64,000 bases of DNA, from NCBI GenBank assembly GCA_016758965.1, contig JAEPRB010000001.1, forward strand, positions 124,001-188,000, written 5' to 3'. Of this stretch, positions 36,475-49,799 are shown piece by piece. The notes beneath the pieces were generated by a model. That model saw only the letters and a program-made list of their open reading frames with translations, searched no databases and was not told the DNA's origin. Source of the stretch: Circinella minor. Taxonomy: Eukaryota; Mucoromycota; Mucoromycetes; Mucorales; Lichtheimiaceae. Position numbers and translations under genes: made by a program. How positions within the stretch are numbered: the first letter of the stretch is position 1; every line of letters begins with the position of its first letter.

Positions 36475-39443
36475 CTGTGTAAATAACGGGATGGTTGAAC
36501 TTGTTTTTGGTTTTTTTTTTCATTTTTATTCTATACTACGATGTAACTATTACAGAACTTCTCTCTTTTTATTTTAATTAACCCCTACATCTTTTTTCAT
36601 ACACTCTTTTCACTACTTAATCGATTCCACCCTTCCCTCCAACAAAGTTGATAAGCCCTGTTGTATTTTGCTATTAAAACAGACTGTATTAAAATAAAGA
36701 GCACGTTACCAACTTCAAAGTTGGTTTTTTTTTCATTATAACTAGTGGCATAGCTTTCTATCCTTTTTAGTTCTTTTGCTTTAACTAAAAGTGTCCTTTC
36801 AAACGGTTCAAAATATTATTACATATATAAACTACTACTGAAAAGTTATATTCCCATGTAAAACAGTCCTTTGAAGCTTGTTGGAGTATGAAAGTTCATC
36901 ATTAACAGAGCAATACAATCAATCAAACGTTATAGTTCATAGACTTTTATCGATTAAATGTAAACATGAATATAATATTTATAAAGTTCACGGGATTTTA
37001 TAGCATCAATTAGTTTTATAGATATCGATGGAATTTCATATGGCTGGGATGACTCACTGTAAGCTTAGCATCTCCATTGTTTATTAATATATATGTAAAT
37101 TACGTAATAACAGCTTTACTATTGCTGTTTCTAATATCAATTTTATTGCGTATTAGTATGTTCATAGAGTAATGTGGGACCCTTTTTTTGAGCACTTAGT
37201 TGTACATAAAAATTAAAAAAAAGTACCAAAAAGAGGATTAAGCATTACTTTTAGTAGCATAACTAAAGGTTAGTCAAGAAACTTTAAGCTGTATACTTAC
37301 TCATTTTCTTGTATATATATATATGCTTCCTCATTATTTCATAGATATTCACAGAGCTACAATTACAAATCCACCATCTATTGTTATACGCTCCATAGAT
37401 TCATAGTCATACATTGTAAATCATACAGCTTATATAACTGTCGTTTATAAATCTTCATGGATCATAGGGAGCCATAATATTTTAATACACAGAATATATA
37501 TATATATATTCGTAGTTACTTCTTATAATTTTTCATGCATATTCATGCATATCCTGCAGTACGTAAGTATACTTTTGTAAATTATGATATTCATTGCTTC
37601 ACTTAGAATTGATCGACTGTTTCATAGATATTTATGGTACTGCATATTTTTCAGTGGTGCATATAGTAACATTACTACAGAAAGTCCGCTTTCACATAGC
37701 AGCGACCCGTTCATCTTATAATGTATTTGAGGCGTATCTGAACAAATAAATTGGACCATGGATAGTGCGGGATCATGTCATCAGATATAAATAAAAGTCT
37801 ATGTATGTATTTTGGGCTAATATTTGAGATGCAGTGCGCTTTTTTTTATACTTAGCAAACGGCAAAAAATATATATATAGCAGTACCTGAGTCCACGCAG
37901 ACATACTGCAACAAGGAAATTAAACAATCAGTATAATGTCTTTACTCCATTTTTCCAACTGAATTAAGTATATATCATATGTACTATTTTTTTTTCATGC
38001 CTCGCAGATGTTCTAAAACTTTGTAGCATTCAATTACATAAGAAAAAAGAGCGTGAAAGAAATTATATTATAGGGATGAACTTACTACGTTGGATACGAC
38101 AGGATATGCTGATGTTGTTCTCAAATGTTTTAGCCTCTTTTTTTATTTGTATTGGAAACCAATTGTCTAAAGATTTAACATGAATGTACTTATAAACAAT
38201 GGCTATATCTATTTTTTTATTGCTTTACTAATTAACTACGTAGGCGATGTCAAGTACTACGTACGTGCTGACTATCTTCATATAATCTCATTTTGAAAGA
38301 AAACTTCTCTGACTTCCGTTGTACTTTTTGTTACAAAATTTGTTAATAATTATGCTTAAGCGAATTGAATCAAAAGACAATATTTTTATGATACGTACCT
38401 GGAAATGGTGCAAAAGAAAAAATTTTCATAGCTTATTCTTTCTTATCCAATGTGTACCATAAAAGGGGTAAAATATAGAATGTTATGCTTTTTTGCTTTA
38501 ATTCACATCCATCCCTGCATATGATATACGTATGTAATAGAAAAAAATATAATATTTATATTTTCATATCACTGGTAGTAAATATTAAGTACGTAATATT
38601 CTTGAGTGCCGAAAAATAATCTGATTTATCGGTAACTTGTTGGGTAGTATATGCTTCTATATTAATTCAATTATGTAGAAGCAACAAGCATTTGTCTGTT
38701 ACGTATTGACATCACTGTTATACCTCATATATACCTTAATATAATTATACTAAACAGTTCAAATATATTGAGTTTGATAAAGAGCTCTATACTCGTACGT
38801 ATGTGATTCGTAAAATGACTTATATTCACCAACTCATAATCATTCGCTAGCTGATTCAAAAACATACTAGTCCGTTATACTTTAGTACATATCGTACGGA
38901 GATTTTTTCTCTTTTTTGATAACGATTTCGTAGAAAGGTAGAAATAAGAAGATTTATTACTACCGAATGGTTAGGAACACTTTTTTATTCAATACATGAT
39001 TGATAGATTTGAAGCTACAAAATATTCATAATACTGGTGATTTGATTTATGTCGTGTCATCATCATGTTAGAATATGAAGTAGCGTTGTTTATTGCGTAA
39101 AAAAGGGTGAATTATCTTATTTACATTAATTGTATCATGTTTGAGAAAGTTTTATGATTCATATAATTAATAATAATTATATGACGCAATTCGTATAGTA
39201 TCAACCATAAATAGAAAAATCACTTCATAATATTATAGTATATTATAGTTACTACGTAACAATTATTGATGCTCGTTTCCCCCCTTAAGTGACTCAAAAC
39301 TAAATGACCAGAGTTCCGATTTAAGTTTCCCGAAACCCGGCGTCGGAAGGATTACAGATTTGATATTTTTTTTGAACTTCGGTTATCACAGCAGAAAAAA
39401 TTGCTTTTCTCCTGAAAAAAGTTCGCCTTTGACATTCTTCACC
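36475..39443. other. Long intergenic region, no gene seen
   Basis: Nearly 3 kb of AT-rich DNA. A hairpin followed by a T-run lies at 36708-36733. TACGTA palindromes are frequent between 38230 and 39255, with GTACTACGTACGTG near 38265. A GC-richer patch around 39290-39350 next to the LETM1 gene probably belongs to its promoter. No frame with homology was found. Confidence 0.5.
36708..36733 (+). terminator. Hairpin plus T-run downstream of chitin deacetylase
   Basis: ACCAACTT-CA-AAGTTGGT is a perfect 8-bp inverted repeat followed directly by a run of T to 36733, about 235 bp after the deacetylase stop. It looks like an intrinsic or Pol III-type terminator; whether it acts in this eukaryote is unknown. 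Confidence 0.3.
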
Positions 39444-41291
39444 ATGACGACAATAGCGAAGAGACAAGTACTTCCACTTCTTAGGTATTTTTTAAAAAGC
39501 CATTTTGTTTTGCAATCTGAAGCGCATAAAAATTAATCAAGCTTTAATCATATGTCAATCGTATTAAAAAAAAAGACAGGGGAGAATTGCACCCATTACT
39601 GCATTTTCATCGTCACGTTATTATTCTTCATCGGCATGTTTGAATTTGCGACGATCTTCCTTCATGGGTCTTACCAACACAGTTGGACACAACAATATAT
39701 TCATGAATTCATCAAAAGCCGAAATACCTATTATTGGTCATCAAACAATAGTTCTGACAACAACAACAGCACGACGATCATATGCTACTTTACCTGGTAC
39801 AACTGACAACCAACAACCACAGAATCAACAAGTACAACAAAGTGAAGTACCTGCCAAGAAGCAATCGAAGATAGTAGAACTATTTCAAAAGTCCAAAGCA
39901 TTAGTTGTATTTTATAAAAATGGATTAAAAGAATTATGGGCAAATAAAAAAGCTGCAAAAGCTTTGATACAACAAGTTGAACAACAAGGTTACCAGTTAA
40001 CTCGATCTGATTATCAACTTGTATGAAGGTTTTTTTTATGAGAAAGACAAGAGGAAAGTAACAATGATTTAATAATTTCTTTTTTTCTATGTAGATTCAC
40101 AAGTCAAAGAAGGATATGATCAAGTTAGCACCTTTTGGTTTGATTTTCCTTGTTCTTCCTGAATCTGTAAGTATGACCAAATTCAGGAGCAATTTTATTT
40201 TAATCTGATAAAAAATCTGTTAAAGAAAAAAACTCACTGAAAATTTATGATAGATTCCATTATTTGTTATTTTTGCACCTGGAATCATACCTAGTACTTG
40301 CGTTACTGAAAGTCAAGTGGTATGTGAAATAATTTAAAATATTGGACTCCGGAGGGGACAGAAAAAATAATAATAACCAATATTATGCGCTTATTATTTA
40401 TTATAGCTGAAGCAACGTCAAAAGTTGGATGAAGCTCGACAACGCATGTCTTCAAATGTTATTACAGCATCTCATCAAATTGGTCGTGTAAGTTTATAAT
40501 ACATAGTTTAACCTTTTAAATAATGAAGATCGATAATTCATTAACAAACTGTTATTCATACTCTCTTTTTTTTTAATATTATTATCACTGTTGTTATTAT
40601 TTTGATTCAGATTACACCTGAAGATTTCTTATCATTACGCAAATTCCTCAAGATTGCAAAAGGATATCAGTATGACTTTGAATTACCGCAAATCAGCAAG
40701 GATAACTTGGGTGCTTATTGCCGGTAAGCACAAGAAAGAAGGAAAATGTGATATCATTTAATTATTAATTACTGACCTTTCAAAATATGTATATAATAAT
40801 GTATTTAGATTCATGGGTTTGAAAAGTTGGGGAACCAAGGGGATGTTAGAAAAAAGATTGAATAAGCATTTGGATTATTTATTGGAAGATGACAAGGTAA
40901 ATAAAGAATAATTAAGTTACTTGATATGCCTGTTATCTTTATGTTTCCAGAAGGAACTAACAACTTTTTTTCTTTCTATGTAATAGTTGATTGCTAAAGA
41001 AGGTGTACAGAGCCTTAGTACACCAGATTTGCAACAGGCAGTGGAAGAGCGTGGGATGTAAGTTGATAAACGTACATTATCAAAAGTAACATTAATAAAA
41101 TGGATAACTAACTACTAATATTATCAACTTTTTTTTCGCTACTCAGGCGATCTGTCAATGTTGATGAAGAACAACTTCAGCAAAGCTTGGATTATTGGAT
41201 TTCTGTACATTTGAACGAACAAGAATCGATTCCTCGTGGATTACTAGTGTTCAGTAGAATGTTTTTGCTCAATGCCAATTATAGCAAATAG
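39444..41291 (+). CDS. LETM1-domain mitochondrial inner-membrane protein (Mdm38/LETM1-like)
   Basis: Nine exons (39444-39484, 39585-40020, 40095-40166, 40254-40319, 40407-40487, 40611-40723, 40809-40896, 40987-41057, 41147-41291) give 370 residues. The N-terminus is rich in Ser, Arg and Thr with few acids (MTTIAKRQVLPLLR, then SSSRYYSSSACLNLRRSSF and ARRSYATLPG), a strong mitochondrial presequence. One membrane segment, LAPFGLIFLVLP and onward (about 170-195), precedes the LETM1 ribosome-binding-like domain: LGAYCRFMGLKSWGTKGMLEKRL, DDKLIAKEGVQSLS, ERGMRSVNVDEEQLQQSL and IPRGLLVFSRMFLL. The family acts in K+/H+ exchange and in anchoring mitoribosomes. At 370 residues it is shorter than Mdm38 and lacks the C-terminal coiled coil. 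The exon 2 acceptor (GGAG/A) is weak and was chosen by phase. Confidence 0.88.
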
Positions 41292-41398
41292 AGAATGAAT
41301 AAATAATTAGATTTTTAGAGAATATATTACGGATCAACACCATTATTCGTGTTGCTAATAGATAATACTGTGAAGTAACAAAAAAAAGCAAAACATTC

Positions 41399-43870
41399 TT
41401 AATATTCAATTTTTTGTTGGCGTTTTATTCGTAATCTTAAAATCAACATGATAACTGAACTAAGGATTGGTAAAACCCCACTAAATATTTTATGAGGAAG
41501 GAATTGTTCACAATCCAATGCACCATCCACTGCAGAAATAAGTGATGGACCTAATATAGCTGGACTCGTCAAAACCATTAATACGGATAACCCAGTAGTA
41601 TATTTCTGTCTACCAAGGATTTGTAATAATGTGGGAGGCACTATAAAAATATAGACGACGCTCATTCTGTATTAGTTCCAAAAAATCTCTATATACTGAT
41701 TTTGATGAAAGAGCAAATATACATTGTCTTCAATATTTTGTTGTTATTACATACTTAGAATGTAATAAGTGTCAAAAGAGAACCCAATTATGATCGCTAA
41801 TACTACCAACATGGGATAACTGTACGCGAACATCCAAATTACTAAAGATGAGAGTCCAGTAATAATACTAAATATTGCACCTATATATAAATTTCCTATC
41901 CTGTCTGCAAGCACCCTTTATACATACATACATATATAATAATAGTCAATAGAAATGAATAAATACGACGGCGAACGTTGTTAACAAAAGTAATTTTCAT
42001 AGCTGTATTATTGTATACTATACCCAACAACAATTCTTCCCCCAAAGCTTGCAGCGCATGCTATAGAAATTAAACTTGTTCCTTGAGTTGCATTCAATCC
42101 AACAAATGTTGCATATGCTATAAATATTAATTGAAGCACGAAATAAAAAAGTATATCATGCAATTAATAACCATTTCTTTCTTAATACGTATCATTTTTC
42201 CAGTGTAGTGCATTATATAAAAGCATTTTACATGGAAGAAAAAAGAATGGCACATTTCGTGATAAAACTTGTAAAAATGCTGCTCCAGTAAAAGTTAAAA
42301 AGTTGATATCCACTAAAAGTTCCTTCACTATACTTTTGGAAAGTTTAAGTTGCTCTTCTGTTTTCTTGTTTTCTCCAATTACTGATGAAGTATTATACAG
42401 CGAGCTGATACTGCTTCCAGCATCTTCTTTTTTGTTCTTATTATCAAAGGGAAATCCTTCTTTATTAGCTACCAAGGTTGCATTACTACTAGTGTTGGTA
42501 ATGCCTTTAGTAAGTTCATTTTTACTTTTCTCTTTGATTAATGCACAGGAAAGTATATTTGCTCCAAAATAAACTATACCCAATATCCAAAATGTCCTGT
42601 ATGTTGGTTATATATAATAAATAATTTTATACTTGAAGACACTTTTATATATATCATCACTGCGCTTGTTATTAATATTAATATTATAATTAAAATGTAA
42701 AATTATATTTTACCAAGATCCACCAAGTTTAGAATTTGAGGTATACATAATAATTGGAATGACCAGACCAGCAAGCCCAATGCTACTCAAACTAATAGCA
42801 GTAGCTGTGCTACATCTTTGAGGAAACCATTGCGGGATAACTGTCATGATGGCCTGGTAATAGGGAGAAAGTAACCGTAGAAGAAGGTACAACATATCAT
42901 ATATTGGTTAAATAAATGGTTTGGGTGCGTTAGAAAAAACACATTTGAATAATTAAAATTTTATGAATTGCTAGGATATATAACTCCATTATTACAAATA
43001 TCTTTTAATAAACGTACCAAATAGATCATGGATATACCAACACCATAACAGATACCTTGTGAAATATACAAATGCCATACCTATTATTATAGTGATACAA
43101 CAGGGCAATGATAAATAATTTATAAACACTTCTTAACTTTCTGCTAGGAATAACAATAATAATATTATTATTACGTACCGTTGTGGCAAATCCGGATGTT
43201 ACTAGTCCTGTGCTAATCATGATAGTTCCAATTAACAATGTGATTCGAACACCAGCACATTCTAAGACTATTTGTACCAATGGTGTAACAATCTCTGAAA
43301 CAAAATAACAAATAGTGCCAACAAAACTAACAAGAAACTGTGCTTGTTTGGAGTTATCAAACATTTCAGTTACGAGATAATCTTGCATAATACCTGTGAT
43401 ATTATCAAATAGCGATAAAAAATAAGTTTAGTAATGTAATTATTTTCATTCAACCAGGAATAGAATTTTAGAGATGATACACTGACAGGTATAAGTAAAC
43501 GTGTATAGCTAAAAAAAAAAAGTGTTTCGAGAAATAATATTTTACCCCTAGAACAACGATATAAATTATCTGATTAGTTTGTTTGAAAGAATAATAACGT
43601 TATCATTATTTACCAACTTTGCATGGTACTGAATGCAGTAAACGCTGAAAGAGAAGCAGCAAAAACAATGACCCAGCCATAACCGCCATCTTTTTGTTCC
43701 AACTGTTCATCTTCTTTATCCGCAACGATCGTATTGTCACATTCGCTTAAACTTCTTTCTGTGTTTTCATCTTCATTCAATGTCGTAATGACTTCGACTC
43801 TATCTACCGTCAACATCTTCCCATCATGTTGAAAATGTTTCTCTGTTTCGTCCGAGGATTTTGTGTGCAT
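41399..43870 (-). CDS. Monocarboxylate-transporter-like MFS permease (SLC16/MCH type)
   Basis: Exons on the minus strand: 43870-43614, (2-nt candidate 43547-43546), 43393-43179, 43080-43018, 42853-42714, 42596-42232, 42117-42024, 41915-41751, 41666-41399, giving 522 residues. The family signature DGGYGWVIVFAASL opens TM1. Further spans carry GTIMISTGLVTSGFAT, GICYGVGISMIYL, AIMTVIPQWFPQRCSTATAI with SSIGLAGLVIP, a long polar central loop, then FTGAAFLQVLS, SFGGRIVVGGVLADRIGN and C-terminal spans. The acidic N-terminal leader is cytosolic. MCTs carry carboxylates or related solutes with H+; the substrate here is unknown. Exons 1 and 43393-43179 do not join in phase; inserting GG from a CTAG-GG-GTAAAA site restores SWGIMQDY. 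If that is wrong, the gene is frameshifted. It converges on the LETM1 gene, 107 bp apart. Confidence 0.85.
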
Positions 43871-46082
43871 TTTTTAGTATTATTTTCGTATGGTGATTGG
43901 CGCCGCTTTTATGTAATAGTAATAGTAATAATATAATATAGGTTATAAACGGATTGTTGTGTTCTTGATATGTAAATTTAAGCTAGTGATAGTATGATTA
44001 CTCCTACTAACTGACAGTGTGAATGTATAAAATATGTTCTTTCTTCTTCCTTTATGATTATGATTTATACGCTTTCGATATTACTTCCAATTGAAATATT
44101 AGATATAATAAAATATGAATGTTACTATACAAAAGGAAAATATGTGAGCTTGTAACGAATAACTTTTTTCATATGTGTTATATGGCAGAAATGTGCTCGA
44201 TGATACTGCTATTCATAAGCTTAATAAGTACCTTACGTAAAAAATATATATAAAATAACAAGTAGAAAAATAAACGTAATAGTTGAATATCTTATATTGT
44301 CTTTCTTTTTTATACGTATTGCTAACAAAGAAGGTGTTGTTCGGTAGATACAAATGGCATATAAAAAACTATCTCCTTTTTTTAATTGAAGCTTATTCTT
44401 TCATATAGTGAGTATGTATTGATGTAATAACTTGTGGCGTAAAAGACTCTGGACCAGGACTATCGACAGGAGAACCCAGCTAAAAACAACTCCTTTTTAT
44501 AGTAATATTCTGCATTTAATTTTCTCAACGCTATATTTATTCATAATATCTTATAAGTAAAAGCAACATGGATCCGATGATAGCATAAAGATAATAACAC
44601 TGATATATAATCAGATTTTTTCTTTTGCGTAACACACTCTTTTTTCAGAAATGCTTTTCAAATAGACTACTCTGATAAAATTAACAATTATATGTTGCGT
44701 CGTCTTAAAATAAAAAGGGGACAACTAGGGAGATAGTTTATGTGTGATGAATTAAAGAAGACAGAAAACCTTTTTAAATATATGTATATAAAGAGCTCGT
44801 ACACAACTTAGATCATCATTAGGCTGAACATTTGCTGAAAAGAATAATAGCATGTAAACACTGTCACCACATTACCATTTTCAGGTGTACCGATTTACTG
44901 ATACAAATATGTCGTCGATCATTGGTTGTCTAATGAAACGAATAAAAAACTTATTGATGTTTTCATTTAATGCTTACTTTTAGACAAATTGGTCTTTTAT
45001 TATCAAAAAAAATATAATCCTCATCATCATTCTCAATTGTTTATTTTCAACTGGACCACTAGTAGATAAATACATATTAAAAACGTATGTAGTAATTTTA
45101 TGTAAACGAAAAAAAAATTGAATTGCATTGAAGAAAGAGGTGTTTTTTTCTTTTGAATACAACCTTTAAAAAAATCCGTAAGAATATTGCAAGGACAACA
45201 AACAATATATAAGCTACCTAGGATACAAAAGAGCTTTTATATTTCTTTTTCAGTGGATGCATTTGTTCTCTTGTATATTATTAATTGATATTGATAGAAC
45301 TATATGTTGAGAATCGAGTCAATTACCACACTATATAGTAATTAACCCCTTTTATTTTAAAAGAATTAATTTTTAGCACAGAAATATCAATTATGCAACA
45401 AATTGTAGGTGAAAGACATTTAAGTTCAGATCATGCGTACGTACCAAAATAGTATAGTTGAAAGTAGTGAATTGTTTTCTAATAGACATAAATTAACGAT
45501 GCATAACCTAGTCAGTGCAACTGCATAACTCAATCTTATTGTGATTTGTTCATCGCTTTACTTAAATAGGGAACGTCGATATTACAATATGTTAACTTAT
45601 TTACTGGTTTCCAATAAAAAATATTTATTTCGATAGCAAAAAAATAAACGTACTACGTACTACGTATTATACATTATCACTATTAAATTATTATTCTTTG
45701 AGATTACCATTTTTTTACAGAATAAAACTTAAAAATATTATAAAATACTTGAAAAAAAGGCGTTATGATCATAAAAAAATTGTAATAATAGTATAAACAG
45801 GTTGAGAGAGTATTATAGAATATACGTACGTATATATATATATATATATAATATAAACGCATCATGTAGAAAAAAAATAAAGGTTTGAAAGTATTTAAGG
45901 GGAAGAGGAGAAGTGTAAGTTAGTGAAAAAATATTACTAGTAAAATAATAATAATAGTAATAGTAGTAATAATAATAATTATATAGTAATAATAATATAA
46001 TAGGGAATCATATAGTGCCGAGAATTGGGGAGAATATAAAGGGTTGAAATATTTTATAGATCAAGCTATTTTTTTTTCTTTT
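43871..46082. other. Intergenic region, no gene seen
   Basis: About 2.2 kb. It is AT-rich with a TA microsatellite at about 45833-45850, a TACGTACGTA just before it, ACGTACTACGTACTACGTA near 45650 and trinucleotide-like AAT/AGT repeats at 45940-46000. No coding frame was accepted. Confidence 0.5.
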
Positions 46083-48937
46083 TTACCATCTGGTATTATT
46101 TTCGCTCCTTTGGGTATCCATCATTACGTCTATAGATCTTCTTGTTGTAGGATGTTGTTCTATAGCTGTTGTTGAATTATTGGAATGCTTTATGGAAAAA
46201 AGATTTTGTTGTTGTTGTTGTTGTTGCTTTTCAGGTATTAATGAAGTTGCCGAAGTAGAAGAAGGAAGCATCCATGATTTTGGTCTCTTTTTCATGTATT
46301 CCACGCTATGGCTATTATTATAATGATAATGTGTTCGTTCAATAGATTGATCAGGGTAGTGATGCATCGACTTGCTTGTCAACTCCGAAGAAGAGACGAC
46401 AGGTTGTGCATAATAAGCACGAGGTGGTGGTGGTGGTGCTTGATGCGGAGGAGTGTGAGGAATAATGAGAGGAGCTGCGCCCCCAACAACAACTGGCATC
46501 GGTGGAACAGCAGGGGCAACAATCGGAGGTGGGGTCGCACCATTATTTATTATGGATGATGATGACGGAGAAGCATGAACAAACGCGGGCGGTGGTGATG
46601 GATAGTTGTTATTAGCACTATTGTTCGTATTATTTAGTGAAGAAGATATCATTTGATGTGGGTAATTATAATTATAATGATGTTGTTGATGATGAATCTG
46701 TGCTGGTTTACTATTTTGAACAAAATGCTGATGTTGATCCAAAGTGGAAATTCTTCGATCCAATATAGAAGATGCTGATGGTGATCTCGCACGATTTGTT
46801 GAAGGATGTGACAGTGATTGTTTAGGTTGTTCATTTATACTAATTCTTCGTAGTGAGCGTTGAAGATCGGCTAAACTCATGTTTTCATCTTCATCTTCTT
46901 GCTGTTCGGGATTTGTAATATGCCGTAATAGTGCTGGACTACTACTACGTTTTGCATGATCAATATGTTGTTGGAGAATATCCGTGCTTTCTGCTTTGGC
47001 TAATGTTTGTAATGGGGATATACCATAGATTTGATCATCTGCTATGACGGATGCACGATGGCTAATAATTTTAGTAGGTGATAAAGCAACTGCTTGATTA
47101 TCATTCTGTTGTTGTTGATCTTCTTCTTCAACCAATCGAGCATTCCGTCCACGAATGGATGAATGATATCGAATGGATTTATCATTTAGTTGATCTCCAT
47201 CTCCATCTAAAATCGTTCTAGCGTCTTGGAAAAAGTTAATCTCAGGTGCTATTTTGTTATTGTATACATGTCTGTCAGCAAAACGAAAGAAAAAAAAATA
47301 GAAAGATAATATTTTCAATAACATATTATATTATTCTTACTTGGTACTAATACTGGGGAAGTAGGATTATTACTATTAGACGTATTATTTGATATCCAGT
47401 TTTTAACTTCATCGGAACGTTTTTTCTTCAAGGAGGTACTCGGTCGATCATCCAAGGGGAATTCTTGCGGTAAAATATCAGCAGATGATGCAGCGGCTGG
47501 TGCGATACTATTTGATTTGGGTGTTATTGTTGTATTATTATCATAGCCATTATTATTTCGTTTAATGGCACTGGCAACAGATCGAATGGATCGTTTAGAT
47601 TTTTTACGTCGTGGAGTAGGTGCCACAGTGCTTTGCTGTGCTTTTCTTGCTGCTGTAGATTTTTCACGCAAACTAATGCTCGTAAGCCCACTTATGGAAC
47701 TCATATTATCATCATCTGGAATGGGTTCAATGGGTGGTGGTAATGATGTATCATAAGCTGCTAATTCAGCTAATGACTCTCTCCATTGATCAATCCAATG
47801 TAGTTTTTCTGTTGACAACATGGGTGGTTTGTATCTGTTGTCATACGGTAAAGAAGAGGAAGGTATTGATCTGCTACCCTTGTTTATATTATTATTATTA
47901 TTATTGGTGTTGTTGTTATTACTAGGTGGGGGTGGTTGATGAAATGGTGGTGGTGGAACCAAATTTCGCATCATCATTGTATTATTCACATCTACTACGG
48001 GACGATGCATGTTTTCGGGTGGTGATTCCCAAATTTGTTTACTACTGAGGCGATAAGAAGAAGGGGAACGTTGTGATAACTGTACAAGTGATGGTTGTTG
48101 TTGTGGTTGATGAGGGTAATGATGATGTTGCTGTGGTTGTTGATGTAATAAAAGAGAAGAAGAAGAAGTCGTCATTAATTGTTGTTGTTGTTGTTGAATA
48201 AGTTGATTTCGTATGGTTTGAGCATATCTCCACATCTTCGTGAGAACGAAAAGCCAACGTTCCAAATCTTTATGTTTTTGAGCTTTCATAATATAGCATT
48301 CACCGTCAAATGTGCGGACACAAAAACATTTCGATTTAGAACCGTTCGAAGATGTAGAAAAAGGAGACCTTTTTTTAGTGGATTGCTGTTTTAATACGGA
48401 AATTGCAGAAATGTTAGATATATCTACGGTCCATTTAGGTAATTGATAATAGCTGGCCATGACTACCGTTTCTTCATTATTATTTGGTGGTACTGTTGTT
48501 TGTTGTTGTTGTTGTTTGTCAGTAGTTTGAAGATCAGGCATACTATTAGCCAATGAAATAAGACGCAAAGTTTTATCTTTGGGTGTTGCTAATAGAGGTG
48601 ATGTATGTGATGTATTAAAGGAAGGCGAAGTATTCAATTGAGTATTGTTTAAATTTTGTTGTGTTGATCGTGATGCCAATAATGTTTCTTGTCTCATAAT
48701 TGCAGAATCAACAGGTGTATCTTTGGGTAATTTGATCTTTCGCGTTGATAAGCATGTAAAAGAGGTTCCGTCAAAACGAAATAATCGCCACTGCCAACGA
48801 CTTTTCTTTTCTGGATGCTGTAAATAAAGATGTCCCTCGAATATAGGTGCTGTTGCAGGTACTTCTTCAGTACCTTTTATTAATACTCCTCGATCAAGTG
48901 CATCCCGTTCCGGTTGTTGTTGTTGATGATGTGGCAT
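46083..48937 (-). CDS. PH-domain protein with long low-complexity (Q/N/P/S) regions
   Basis: Two exons, 48937-47341 and 47248-46083, give 920 residues. An N-terminal PH-like domain runs from about residue 30: APIFEGHLYLQHPEKKSRWQWRLFRFDG, CLSTRKIKLPKD, a disordered insert, PKWTVDISNISAISVL, KCFCVRTFDGECYIMKAQ and ended by KDLERWLFVLTKMWRYAQT, where the Trp is the conserved PH C-helix residue. The rest is disordered, with poly-Q, poly-N, poly-P and basic patches (PRRKKSKRSIRS), and recalls fungal PH scaffolds at the cortex, but no specific orthologue is claimed. The exon 2 acceptor AAATAG was chosen over the nearer TGACAG because only it restores phase, and GCTGAC then serves as a branch site. 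The sense-strand leader before the ATG is markedly pyrimidine-rich. Confidence 0.8.
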
Positions 48938-49776
48938 TGCGAAAAAATAAAATAAATGGCGGTGTCAGCTGTTTTATGTAGTGATTTGCTTTGGTTGGTT
49001 TTTTTCGTTGTTTGCGATTTAAAAATTTAAAACAGGTTGAGTATTTTTCTTTTCTCTTTTCAAAATAGAAAAAAAGAAGAGAAGGTAAAAAATAGAAAAG
49101 AGGGGAAAAAGAGAGAAAGAGTGAGAAAAAGGAAAAGGAAAAGGAAAAAGAAGAATAACAAGAATAAGAACAAGAAATCAGTGTAAAAAAAAGCGGTTCA
49201 AAAAGGAGTTTTGGGGGGAAGAAGGGGGGAGGGAGAAATATTGAGCATAGCACACACGCACTTGTCTTTTTTGAGAAGTTGCTTTTTTTATATTCGTTCT
49301 CTTTGTCCTCGGCAGATGATTACCTTACTGGGTTCATAATTATATACCAGCAGTTGTTTTTTTCGGTTCTCCCTCTTGAATATATACAATCATTCATTGA
49401 ATACAATCCTGTAATTTGTTTATATGCTTCTTCTCAAAAATAATCTATTACGATATTAATATGTTACGATAACACAATATTGCTGGTAAATGTCATTATT
49501 AGAAACTATTAGTTAATCCTTTTTTTCCCATCGCTTATCTTCCTTTCTATTTCCTTCTTTCTTCCTCTCCCCCAAAGTCCTCCTTTTTAAACTATCTTTT
49601 TTGTTCCACCGTTCTTTCTTCTTTTTGGCATTGCGCCACGGATGATGGAAAAATGTATTTATGTGCATGTTTTTGTGTGATAATAACAACAACAAAAACA
49701 AAAACAATATTCAACAATCTCCTGATAGGATAGGATAGATATATGTATTTATATTTATATTTATATTTATTTATGC

Positions 49777-49799
49777 ATATATATATATATATATATATA
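49777..49799. repeat. (AT)n microsatellite
   Basis: Uninterrupted AT dinucleotide run of about 23 bases, preceded by TTTATA repeats. Confidence 0.9.

Noticed and set aside
48894..49253. 119-codon minus-strand frame rich in Phe, Leu and Ser.
   Set aside because: It is the translation of the CT-rich leader and overlaps the PH-domain start in another frame.
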